Part shown: one piece after another, positions 16,072-23,840 of the stretch
Layout: each line of letters starts with the position of its first letter
Numbering within the stretch: position 1 is the first letter of the stretch
NCBI GenBank assembly: GCA_016215105.1
Contig: JACRLJ010000168.1
Span: forward strand, 1 to 51,041
Source of the DNA: Candidatus Hydrogenedentota bacterium
GTDB lineage: Bacteria > Hydrogenedentota > Hydrogenedentia > Hydrogenedentales > SLHB01
Reading direction: 5' to 3'
Length of the DNA stretch: 51,041 nucleotides
Program-made: the position numbers and the translations under genes
The notes under the pieces: model-generated
Databases searched by the model: none
Seen by the model: the letters and a program-made list of their open reading frames with translations, nothing else
What the model was told of the DNA's origin: nothing

Positions 16072-17157
16072 ATGAAAGCTCTAGTTACTCTTGTTTGGGT
16101 TTGCGCGGCCGCCGGGCTGTGTTTTGGAGAGGCCGCTCCGACAGTTCAAGCTCCGGCTCCTGCAGCGGCAGCGCCTGCCCCCGCTGCTCCTGCGCCTGCT
16201 CCCCCTGCAGCGCCTGCCCCGGCCCCACCCGCGGCGGCGACGGCGGAACCGGCGCCACACGCCGAATGGACGTTCGCGGCTTGCCAGGAGGCGTTCAAGG
16301 CGTCCAATCGCAATCTGAAAATAAACGAGACGGATTTCAAGAACGCCCAGGCTCGCAAAGCAAAAGTCGTGGCGGCAGTTGAAAAATACTTGACGGGAAA
16401 ATTCAAGGAAGCGGACCCCAACGTGGTGCGCGCATTCTGCGAAGTGCCCCGTGAGTATTTCCATTACAACTATGAACAGAAGGCAGCGACCATCAACAAC
16501 GCGTACGAAAGCGACGCCAAGCCGTGGGGTATCGGCTATGGTTCGGTCATGAGTGACTATTTGGGACAGGTCTACATGACCCAGTTGGCCAAGCCGCAAC
16601 CGAACCAAGTCGTTCTCGAAATCGGCACGGGCAGCGGATTTCAGGCGGCGCTGTTATCTCGTATGGTCAAGGAAGTGTATTCGATTGAAATCATCGAGCC
16701 CGTTGGAAAAGGCGTTCAACCGATTTTTGCGCCCATCCACTACGATAACGTACACACGAAGGTGGGCGACGGCTATTACGGCTGGCCGGAAGTGCAGGGC
16801 GGTTTCGATACCATCATGGTGACCTGCGCCGCCCGTTTCGTGCCCCCGGCGCTGCTCGAACAACTGAAGCCCGGCGGAAACCTGATTATCCCCGTTGGCT
16901 CGCCCATCCGCGGCGCACAGACGCTGTTCGTGTACTCGAAAGACGCGGATGGCAAGATCCATTCCCGCCGCGACGTGGGCGTGTATTTCATTCCGATGAC
17001 CGGCGCTGTGCAGAAAGCCAAGAAGCCTGAGGCGCCGGCAAAGGCGGCAGACAAGGCCGAAGTCAAGGACCAGGCGCCGAAACAGCCCGCCGCAGCGGCA
17101 ACGCCCGCGCCAGCGCCAGCACCACCTGCACAAGCGCCTGCGCCAGCCGCCAAATGA
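16072..17157 (+). CDS. Exported protein-L-isoaspartate O-methyltransferase-like protein
   Basis: Protein of 361 aa with a signal peptide (ends near CFGEA), a Pro/Ala-rich linker of about 40 residues, a PCMT-type methyltransferase domain and a second Pro/Ala/Lys tail. The SAM-binding motif LEIGTGSGFQAALLS and the later LKPGGNLIIPVG are intact. PCMTs normally repair isoaspartyl residues in the cytoplasm using SAM, so the signal peptide is odd: either the domain binds something else outside or the protein stays membrane-tethered. It forms an operon with the upstream membrane spermidine-synthase-like gene, another SAM-type Rossmann protein. A strong terminator follows. Confidence 0.8.
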   Translation: MKALVTLVWVCAAAGLCFGEAAPTVQAPAPAAAAPAPAAPAPAPPAAPAPAPPAAATAEPAPHAEWTFAACQEAFKASNRNLKINETDFKNAQARKAKVVAAVEKYLTGKFKEADPNVVRAFCEVPREYFHYNYEQKAATINNAYESDAKPWGIGYGSVMSDYLGQVYMTQLAKPQPNQVVLEIGTGSGFQAALLSRMVKEVYSIEIIEPVGKGVQPIFAPIHYDNVHTKVGDGYYGWPEVQGGFDTIMVTCAARFVPPALLEQLKPGGNLIIPVGSPIRGAQTLFVYSKDADGKIHSRRDVGVYFIPMTGAVQKAKKPEAPAKAADKAEVKDQAPKQPAAAATPAPAPAPPAQAPAPAAK

Positions 17158-17182
17158 ACGGTTAATATGGAACAGAAAAGTA

Positions 17183-17233
17183 CACCGGATTCTGCGCAAC
17201 TTATCGCGCAGAATCCGGTGTTTCTCTTGTGTT
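17183..17233 (+). terminator. Bidirectional rho-independent terminator
   Basis: Perfect 15-bp stem (17183-17197 with 17206-17220), 8-base loop, then TTTCTCTTGTGTT. On the other strand the stem is followed by a T-rich run as well, so it can serve both the methyltransferase-like gene and the convergent fucosidase gene. Confidence 0.9.
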
Positions 17234-17250
17234 AAGTCCCGACGCCGCCG

Positions 17251-18501
17251 TTACAGCACCACGTAGCCGGTTCCCAACTCCTGTCTGGGCGCGGACGCGA
17301 AATCCAGCTTGAACACTACGACGCCGGCTACTTTGTCCGGGCAATTCTCAGGCAGTCCCTGCAACAGGACGCGGAACTTCTCTTGGCGGAACTTGACGTT
17401 CGCGCCAGTGTCCAAACGAGTCACCTTGCGCAAGCTGCCTTTGAGGCCGCCGATGGCCAGTTCCTTGCCAGGCCACCGCGAGCACCAGTAGTACAGCGAG
17501 TTCTTCTTGAGAGTGTACGCCCCGGTGTTCATCCACTCGAACCGCCCGCCGCACCGGTCCACCGCGCCGTACATGGCCTCGCCGTTCTTGGCTATCCACT
17601 TGCCCACCGCGCTGAGCCGCTCGTTCGCCAGTTCCGGCACGGAGCCGTCCGGCTTCGGCCCGATGTTCAATAGCAGGTTCCCCTGCTCCGAAGAAACCTG
17701 ACGAAGCATGTCGAGCACCTTACGGACCGAATGCCAGTCCTCTGGAGGCGTCGGCAACCAGCCCCACGATCCGTTGAAGGTCATACACGCTTCCCACGCG
17801 CGGCCCGCGTCCTCGGCTCGAATATGTTCTTCTGGTGTGCCGAAATCCTCGGGAAGCCACGACCGGTTGTTGACGATGATGTCCGGCTGCAGCTTGCGCG
17901 CCATCGCGTTCATCTTCTTGCTTTCCCAGCCTTCCGGGGTAGAAAACGGCCACGCCACGTCGTACCACAGAATATCGATCTTTCCGTAGTTGCTCATCAG
18001 TTCGCGGACGCATCCGTGCGTGAAATCAAGGAAGCGGCGCCGGGCCTTCTCGTCCTTCGCGCAGCGCGCGCCGTCCGGGTGATGCCAGTCCATGAGCGAA
18101 TAGTAGAATCCGACTTTCAATCCGAATTCACGGCAGGCGTCAACATACTCGGCGACCAGGTCGCGGTGCGGACCGCGTTTCACCGCGTTGTATGCCGTCT
18201 GCTGGGTATCCCACAAGCAGAATCCCTCATGGTGCTTCGTGGTCATCACCATGTACTTCATGCCCGCTTTTTTCGCGAGCGCGGCCCACTCCCGCGCGGG
18301 CCGCGGCTTGACTTTCCACGAGTCCGCGAGCTTTTCATATTCGGAGATCGGAATTCGCTCGCGGTTCATCGCCCATTCGTGGCGGCCCAATTGCGAGTAC
18401 AATCCCCAATGCACAAACATTCCAAACCGCGCGTCGTGCCACCACTTCATGCGCCGCGCCCGGTCTTTCAGAACCGCCGCGCTCTCCTGCGTCTTCGCCA
18501 T
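17251..18501 (-). CDS. GH29 alpha-L-fucosidase
   Basis: Fucosidase of 416 aa hydrolysing terminal alpha-L-fucose. The domain begins almost at once: WWHDARFGMFVHWGLYS at about residues 20-36, then TTKHHEGFCLWD and GFYYSLMDWHHPD. The expected nucleophile is Asp181 in ILWYDVAWP. QGNLLLNIGPKPDG is the usual late GH29 motif. There is no signal peptide, so this copy seems cytoplasmic, unlike most polysaccharide-degrading fucosidases; it would work on imported oligosaccharides. A GGGAG-type site lies before the ATG. Family assignment is strong. Confidence 0.9.
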   Translation of the reverse strand: MAKTQESAAVLKDRARRMKWWHDARFGMFVHWGLYSQLGRHEWAMNRERIPISEYEKLADSWKVKPRPAREWAALAKKAGMKYMVMTTKHHEGFCLWDTQQTAYNAVKRGPHRDLVAEYVDACREFGLKVGFYYSLMDWHHPDGARCAKDEKARRRFLDFTHGCVRELMSNYGKIDILWYDVAWPFSTPEGWESKKMNAMARKLQPDIIVNNRSWLPEDFGTPEEHIRAEDAGRAWEACMTFNGSWGWLPTPPEDWHSVRKVLDMLRQVSSEQGNLLLNIGPKPDGSVPELANERLSAVGKWIAKNGEAMYGAVDRCGGRFEWMNTGAYTLKKNSLYYWCSRWPGKELAIGGLKGSLRKVTRLDTGANVKFRQEKFRVLLQGLPENCPDKVAGVVVFKLDFASAPRQELGTGYVVL

Positions 18502-18647
18502 GCTGCGTTCTCCCTTCCTCGTCTCTGATACGTATTGCGGGGACTACCCCATTCGTCGATCCGAAACAATAGTCGAATCGGGAGGGCGCTGCAAGAGAGT
18601 GGTAAGGCGAGTTGGGCCGATTGGCTTGTGTGGCTAGATGCAGCAGA

Positions 18648-18672
18648 ACGGTTCGGCGAACCGTCCCTACCC
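18648..18672 (-). repeat. REP-like hairpin, family D, copy 1
   Basis: Stem ACGGTTC/GAACCGT with loop GGC, followed by CCCTACCC. It lies between the fucosidase and the BLIP-like gene. The same core occurs at 22298. Confidence 0.7.
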
Positions 18673-18751
18673 GATCTCGATTTGCAATGATATGTGTCTC
18701 GACTGAGTAGCGACGTCTTTCTAAAATGTCCAACAAGATTGCTTGTAACGG

Positions 18752-19531
18752 TCAGCCGGTGGGTCCTTTCTTCCACGTCTTCGCGGTAACGCGACCGTTG
18801 TGAAAACGAATCTCGGCGTAGTCGCCACCGGGATTGACCCACTTATACGCTTCGTCAAGCGTATTGTTCCCGCGCGCTCGTCCGCTTAGTATGGCGTTAC
18901 GCTGGGCGGTATAGCCACGCGCCATGGGATTCTCTTCTCCGATGATCCGAACGCATTGGTCGTACGTCATCCCCGTCTGAATCTGTTGATACTCATCGGG
19001 AGTTACGGTCACGGCGCGTCCACTTCGCGCCGCTTTCTGCTGCAATCGGCTCACCTCGCTGGAATCAATGACCTTCGTTTGCGTGTCGATGTTGCGTAGT
19101 TGCTTCAACGCTTGCGCCTTTGCGCCGGACGTCATATTCATACCCTTGCCCATCAAGCGTCCATTCAGGAAAGAGAGCGTGTACTGATTACGCCCGTCGG
19201 CATCGAACCACGCATACGCCTCGTTGGCCCCCGGGGTGGGCGCCACTGCGATTCCTTCGCAACCAACCACTTGGACACACTGAGCGTAGGACATACCCGT
19301 GCGAACACGGAAGAACTGTGCCTGTGTCATCATCGGACGGGCGGGCGGTACAGCTTGGGCGGCAAGGGCGATCGGATCTGGCGCGGGCACGTTTTTCGCG
19401 GCCGGCTCTTCCGTGGTGATACCGGGCCCAGGCTGCGTACCCGCGTCCGGCGTTTTTGGACGGACAACCAGAGGAAGCGCAAGTACGAACACAATCAGGA
19501 TTCCTGCCCAAGCGATGATTCTTGTGTTCAT
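18752..19531 (-). CDS. Membrane-anchored protein with two BLIP/DUF3862-like domains
   Basis: Protein of 259 aa with an N-terminal membrane anchor (residues 5-22) and a Pro/Ala-rich linker. Two repeats follow, at about residues 70-132 and 178-258. Each has the pattern FxxxxxGMSYAQCVQVVG (second: YQQIQTGMTYDQCVRIIG), then an aromatic strand ending in FxNGRxxxK. This resembles the DUF3862/SmpA/beta-lactamase-inhibitor-like fold. It is the next gene after the sigma-factor fusion, 28 bases away in the same direction, so it may be part of that system. Function unknown; protein binding outside the membrane is a reasonable guess. Confidence 0.65.
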   Translation of the reverse strand: MNTRIIAWAGILIVFVLALPLVVRPKTPDAGTQPGPGITTEEPAAKNVPAPDPIALAAQAVPPARPMMTQAQFFRVRTGMSYAQCVQVVGCEGIAVAPTPGANEAYAWFDADGRNQYTLSFLNGRLMGKGMNMTSGAKAQALKQLRNIDTQTKVIDSSEVSRLQQKAARSGRAVTVTPDEYQQIQTGMTYDQCVRIIGEENPMARGYTAQRNAILSGRARGNNTLDEAYKWVNPGGDYAEIRFHNGRVTAKTWKKGPTG

Positions 19532-19559
19532 GACTCTACTCCGTTACCGGTCTTAGGTT

Positions 19560-22154
19560 TTATCCGCGTTCGTCAACGGTGAGGGGATGGACGGACACGG
19601 TCTCTTCGGCCCTACGCTCTCCGGCTTTGCCGCTGTAGAGAATACTTGCCCCACTTCCTTCCGGCGAATGGAACAGGCATTCAATTCTCGCATCGGGAAT
19701 CAGCCCGCTGACGAGGATGCGCCCGGCGGCGTCCGTGCGCTGTGGCCACGTCCAAACTCGGTACCCGTTTTCGAAACGCTCGCGCACCTCGGTAACGCAG
19801 CCGGCAAGGGGCCTCCCAGCGGCGTCGGTCACTCGAAACTCCCGCGCGCATGGTTCCGGGATGATGAAATCCATCGAACGGGCGGCGCCACCCGCCGTCA
19901 CGTCCACCGTGACCGTATACGCTTCTTCAGGAGTTGGGCGGCACAACGAGCCATCTCGCGTGTACAGCGGCGTGACGAGATACTTGCCAGGCTTGGAGTA
20001 GACGCGCAGTTCAAATCGTCCGTCCGCGTCCGTGGCCGCCTTCGTGAATTGTGGCGCCGCCATGGAACCAGCGTCCGCGTTTTCGCAATGAATCGTAATA
20101 CCCGAAAGCGGCCCGCCCAAGGTCTTGCCGCGAACCTGTCCGCGAACTACGGCGGGCTTCCCTATCCGGTAGTTCCAAGTAAACTTCTGCCCGGGATTCA
20201 GCCGGCCGATTTCGAGGCCTTCGCCGAGCGACGCGCCATCGGAAGCACTAATGGTCACGGCCACGTCCCGGTCCGGTTGCACATTGTCAATCTGGTATAC
20301 ACCCTTCGCATCAACGGTAGTCCGCGTAGATCCGAAAGCAGCCCCTCCCATACCTCCTCCGCCTCCAAAGGACGCGCCGTCCGCCGACACGATCTCGTTG
20401 TACTGAATGATTGGCGCGGTCACCATGACTACGGCGCCGGACGCCGGCGAACCGTCGTCCCACACGATACTTCCACTGATAGACGCCATGGCTGGCATTC
20501 GTAGCTCCAGCAAGTCCTTCGATTCGGTGCGCAGATCGGAGAAGACCGCATTCCCGCTCGAGGCCGCGTCCACCGATAGCGTAAGCAAGCCGTCGCCGCC
20601 AACGGTCAGGGCGAATTCGCCGCGCTCATTGGTTCGACGCCAGTCCCAGGGCATAGCGCCGCCCATCGTGCCGCCCGCGTTGTTCGGTCCAGACTGAAGC
20701 ATCGCCGTGACTCGAACCACCGCGCCAGCGATTGCGTCTCCCTTGGCGCTGAGGACACGTCCCCGAACCGGAATTCCACGGTCGAGAACTATCGTCTGCT
20801 TTTCATTGATATCCTTTAGCGATAGAGTCGCACATTTCGTCATATAGTTTTCGGCTTCGACCCGCAATACCGCGGCCCCGGTACGCGGCGCCTTTTCTAT
20901 CGCAAACTTCCCGTCAGCCCCGCTTAGAGCCGAGATAGCGCGTTGCGCGTCTTCCGCCTGCGGAGTAACCGCCGCGAGGATTGCGTAATCCTGGGCCGGG
21001 TCGTTTGCTTTAGGAAACGGGAGGCCGTCGGGGTCGTTTTCCGAAGAAACCATCCCCATAGAGATTCCGGCAACTGGCGCAGCCGCCTTGGCGGCGGAGA
21101 ACAGGGTCACCTTCGCTTGCGAGATGGGATTGCCCGCCTCATCAAGTACGATACCTTCGAGGCGCCCAGTGTCGACGTGCGCAGGGGCACTCGCGGTCAC
21201 GGCGTTCGTAGCGATGCTCGCGCCGGGAGACTCGGACAGGCGCGCCGTGTTGGTTTGTGCGGCGGCTACTGACGATGCACGATTCGACGTTGCGGCAGGC
21301 TGAGGAACTTGACCCGACGCGATGACGCCACTGTCCGAGTCGTCTGTCGACGCCTCGTTGCTCCCATTGCGGACTAGCAGGACCGTTCCCGCTACGACCA
21401 CAAGCACTCCGGCGACCGCCAGCAATTTCACCTTTGCAGTGGTAAGCGCCTTCACGACATCCGTGAGGCCGGTGGCGCCGGGTGTCTCACTGGAACCAGC
21501 CGCCACGGAGGCGGCCACCTTCCACGGCGGCGTTATTGTGGCGATTACACCGCCGATCCGAATAATCCTCGCGTCACGTCTAGCCGCCGCCTCGTTGTTC
21601 TTCGATGACGACTCCAAGCTCTCCAACAAACGATCACCAAGGGTCTCTCGGGCCCGCTGCAACCGTTTTGCCGCCGCGGCGGGTGAGACGTCCAGGATTT
21701 TCGCGACGTCCACCACGCTGTGTCCCGCGAAGTATCGCAGCATGAGAATCTCGCGCTGCTCGTCGTCCAGGGCATCCAGGTGACGCCGTAACAGTTCCTC
21801 CGTTTCCTTCTGCTCCAAGTCGGAAGCCGGAGCGGGCTCGCTCACTTCGGCGGACCGTTCGAGTTCCCGGCGGCGCTCCGCCCTCGCCCTCACCTGGGCG
21901 CACACGTTGCGGGCAATCACCGCCAGCCAAGCGCCGATTCGTTCGGTGTCGCGCAACGTGTGAAGCGACGTAAACGCTCTGACGAATGTTTCCTGTGCAA
22001 CGTCCTCGGCGTCCGCGTGGTTCCGCGATCGGGCGTATGCGACCGCTTCGACCATGCGCATGTACCGGCGCACGAGCGTATTGAACGACTCCCGTTGCCC
22101 TGACAAGACTTGGGCAACAAGCGACTGGTCGGTTGAAGTGTTTGCTGCGTTCAT
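19560..22154 (-). CDS. ECF sigma factor fused to a membrane segment and carboxypeptidase-regulatory-like domains
   Basis: An 864-aa fusion. Residues 1-180 are an ECF sigma factor: region 2 (NHADAEDVAQETFVRAF at about 45-61) and region 4 (LDALDDEQREILMLRYFAG onward, 127-170). A membrane segment follows at 243-261, then a Ser/Thr/Ala-rich linker and several carboxypeptidase-regulatory or CnaB-like beta-sandwich modules from about 332 to the end (RLEGIVLDEAGNPIS, then VRGRVLSAKGDAIAG, ISGSIVWDDGSPASG, VRGQVRGKTLGGPLSG). The sigma part would be cytoplasmic and the Ig-like part outside, giving a sigma factor tethered to its own sensor. Planctomycetal ECFs with long C-terminal extensions are known, but I do not recall this exact arrangement. 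No separate anti-sigma gene is adjacent. Confidence 0.85.
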   Translation of the reverse strand: MNAANTSTDQSLVAQVLSGQRESFNTLVRRYMRMVEAVAYARSRNHADAEDVAQETFVRAFTSLHTLRDTERIGAWLAVIARNVCAQVRARAERRRELERSAEVSEPAPASDLEQKETEELLRRHLDALDDEQREILMLRYFAGHSVVDVAKILDVSPAAAAKRLQRARETLGDRLLESLESSSKNNEAAARRDARIIRIGGVIATITPPWKVAASVAAGSSETPGATGLTDVVKALTTAKVKLLAVAGVLVVVAGTVLLVRNGSNEASTDDSDSGVIASGQVPQPAATSNRASSVAAAQTNTARLSESPGASIATNAVTASAPAHVDTGRLEGIVLDEAGNPISQAKVTLFSAAKAAAPVAGISMGMVSSENDPDGLPFPKANDPAQDYAILAAVTPQAEDAQRAISALSGADGKFAIEKAPRTGAAVLRVEAENYMTKCATLSLKDINEKQTIVLDRGIPVRGRVLSAKGDAIAGAVVRVTAMLQSGPNNAGGTMGGAMPWDWRRTNERGEFALTVGGDGLLTLSVDAASSGNAVFSDLRTESKDLLELRMPAMASISGSIVWDDGSPASGAVVMVTAPIIQYNEIVSADGASFGGGGGMGGAAFGSTRTTVDAKGVYQIDNVQPDRDVAVTISASDGASLGEGLEIGRLNPGQKFTWNYRIGKPAVVRGQVRGKTLGGPLSGITIHCENADAGSMAAPQFTKAATDADGRFELRVYSKPGKYLVTPLYTRDGSLCRPTPEEAYTVTVDVTAGGAARSMDFIIPEPCAREFRVTDAAGRPLAGCVTEVRERFENGYRVWTWPQRTDAAGRILVSGLIPDARIECLFHSPEGSGASILYSGKAGERRAEETVSVHPLTVDERG

Positions 22155-22297
22155 CGTTCTATCCCCTCCTCTACAGTATAGAGCGGTCTCGTCGCGATCT
22201 CATGACAGCGAATTGAAAACTTCGGCGGGCTAGAGGCGCGGCCAGAAAGCCTCCGTTTAACAAAACTCTGCAAAAGCGGGGGACACAGAGAAGGCCA

Positions 22298-22376
22298 GGA
22301 CGGTTCGGCGAACCGTCCCTACCCCACGCACACGGGTAGGGACGTTTTGCCAAAACTTCCCGGCGCCAAAACGTCC
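22298..22376. repeat. REPIN-like inverted pair of hairpins, family D
   Basis: First element 22298-22325: perfect 9-bp stem GGACGGTTC/GAACCGTCC, loop GGC, then CTACCCC. Second element from 22336: GTAG, then GGACGTTTT, loop GCC, AAAACTTCC (one mismatch); a perfect partner AAAACGTCC also occurs at 22368-22376. The two tetranucleotides face each other across ten bases, as in a head-to-head REP doublet. It lies in the gap between the sigma fusion and the GntR gene. Confidence 0.7.
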
Positions 22377-22447
22377 CGAATATCCCCGCATGCTCGTATC
22401 CTAACTCGTGTGACATGACCGATTTACCACCCCGCGAGACTTTCCCC

Positions 22448-22484
22448 TTGACAGAATACCTCTATCGTGTTAACGTATTAATAC
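22448..22484 (+). promoter_or_regulatory. Promoter and probable GntR operator
   Basis: TTGACA at 22448-22453, 17-base spacer, TAACGT at 22471-22476 as a weak -10. Overlapping its downstream edge is the perfect palindrome GTATTAATAC (22475-22484). YtrA-type GntR proteins often bind such A/T-rich palindromes and repress their own operon, so this is the likely autoregulatory operator. Confidence 0.6.
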
Positions 22485-22513
22485 AATCTTAACCGAAACG
22501 TCGGAACATAACC

Positions 22514-22921
22514 ATGCATATTCACATCTCACCGAAGAACGGCGTGCCGCTGTACTTGCAGATTGTGAATCAGGTGAAGTACCTCGTGGCGTCGGGGGTG
22601 CTCAAGTCCGGTGACGAAATCCTTCCTATTCGCGGCTTGGCCGAAAAGCTGCTCATTAATCCGAACACGGTCGCTCGTGCGTACCGGGAACTTGAGACGG
22701 CGGGTATACTGGTCAAACGCCTGGGCGCGGGGACGTATGTGTCGGCGGAGGGGTCGCCGTTGGCGTGGTCCGAGAGGCTCAAGATTCTCGGGGAGCGCGC
22801 CACCGGTTTACTCACTGAGGCGCATCAACTGGGCGTACCGGTCGAGCAACTCATCGAATTAATTCAAAAACGCAGCCAGGAATTGGCATGGAACGAAACG
22901 GAGGGGTCCAAACATGAGTGA
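22514..22921 (+). CDS. GntR-family regulator, YtrA subfamily
   Basis: Short transcriptional repressor of 135 aa. The N-terminal winged helix is typical (GVPLYLQIVNQVKYLV, ILPIRGLAEKLLINPNTVARAYREL, then GAGTYVS), and the effector domain is only about 50 residues, which marks the YtrA subfamily. YtrA-type regulators usually sit at the head of ABC-2 exporter operons responding to cell-wall-active compounds. Its 3' end overlaps the ATPase start by eight bases, so translation is coupled. The palindrome at 22475 is the likely operator. Confidence 0.9.
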   Translation: MHIHISPKNGVPLYLQIVNQVKYLVASGVLKSGDEILPIRGLAEKLLINPNTVARAYRELETAGILVKRLGAGTYVSAEGSPLAWSERLKILGERATGLLTEAHQLGVPVEQLIELIQKRSQELAWNETEGSKHE

Positions 22922-23840
22922 GCGTACGGTGGCGGATCACGAGACCGTGGCGGAAGTGGAAGGGCTGACGCGGCGGTTTGGGCGAACTACGCTGGCGTTG
23001 GACAACGTGTCGTTGCGCGTGCCGAAGGGCAGCGTGTTCGGGCTGGTGGGCGAGAATGGCGCGGGCAAGACGACGCTGATCAAGCACCTGCTTGGACAGT
23101 ACAAGCCACAATCGGGCACGGTGCGGGTGTTCGGGGAGTCGCCAATCGAGGCGCCGGAGAAGGTGCTGGCGGGGATCGGGTATCTGTCGGAAGACCACGA
23201 CCTGCCGGGGTGGATGCGGATTGACGAGCTGATCAACTACACGCAGGCGTTCTATCCGGACTGGGACGACACGTACGCCGAGCATCTGCTGAAGACCTTC
23301 GAGTTGCAGCCTGAGGCGAAGATCAAGACGTTATCGCGCGGGCAGCGGGCGCAAGCGGGGCTCCTGACCGCGCTGGCGCATCGTCCCCCACTCTTGTTGC
23401 TGGACGAGCCGTCGGCAGGCCTCGACGCGGTGGTGCGTCGCGACATCCTTGGCGCGGTCATTCGCACGGTGGCCGACGAAGGACGTACGGTGCTGTTTTC
23501 GTCGCACTTGCTCGATGAGGTGGAGCGCGTGGCCGATTACATCGCCATGATCAGCAAAGGCAAGCTGGTGTTGTGCGACAGCCTGGACGCGATCAAGGCA
23601 AAACATCATTCCCTTACGCTGCACGTGGAGCAACCCTGGACGAAGCCACCCACGGTACCGGGGGCGCTGGCGGTAACCGGAGGCGGCCGCGATTGGACGG
23701 TGGTGACGGACGGACGGATCGAAGAAGCGCGTACGGCGATCCGCACGCTGGGGGCAACAATTCTCGAAGAAACCACCCCCAGCCTTGAGGATATCTTCGT
23801 GGCGCGGTCGGGAAGACGTTCGATTCTGGAGGAGGGGTGA
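22914..23840 (+). CDS. ABC transporter ATP-binding protein
   Basis: ABC ATPase of 308 aa that powers the membrane proteins downstream. Walker A is GENGAGKT (residues 46-53), the signature is LSRGQ, Walker B is LLLLDEPSAGLD and the switch is SSHLLDEVERVADY. The last 80 residues form the extra C-terminal domain seen in exporters of the YhcH/CcmA/drug-resistance group. The gene overlaps the GntR gene by eight bases and abuts the permease. Likely substrate is an antibiotic, peptide or lipid, by analogy with YtrA operons; not proven. Confidence 0.92.
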   Translation: MSERTVADHETVAEVEGLTRRFGRTTLALDNVSLRVPKGSVFGLVGENGAGKTTLIKHLLGQYKPQSGTVRVFGESPIEAPEKVLAGIGYLSEDHDLPGWMRIDELINYTQAFYPDWDDTYAEHLLKTFELQPEAKIKTLSRGQRAQAGLLTALAHRPPLLLLDEPSAGLDAVVRRDILGAVIRTVADEGRTVLFSSHLLDEVERVADYIAMISKGKLVLCDSLDAIKAKHHSLTLHVEQPWTKPPTVPGALAVTGGGRDWTVVTDGRIEEARTAIRTLGATILEETTPSLEDIFVARSGRRSILEEG

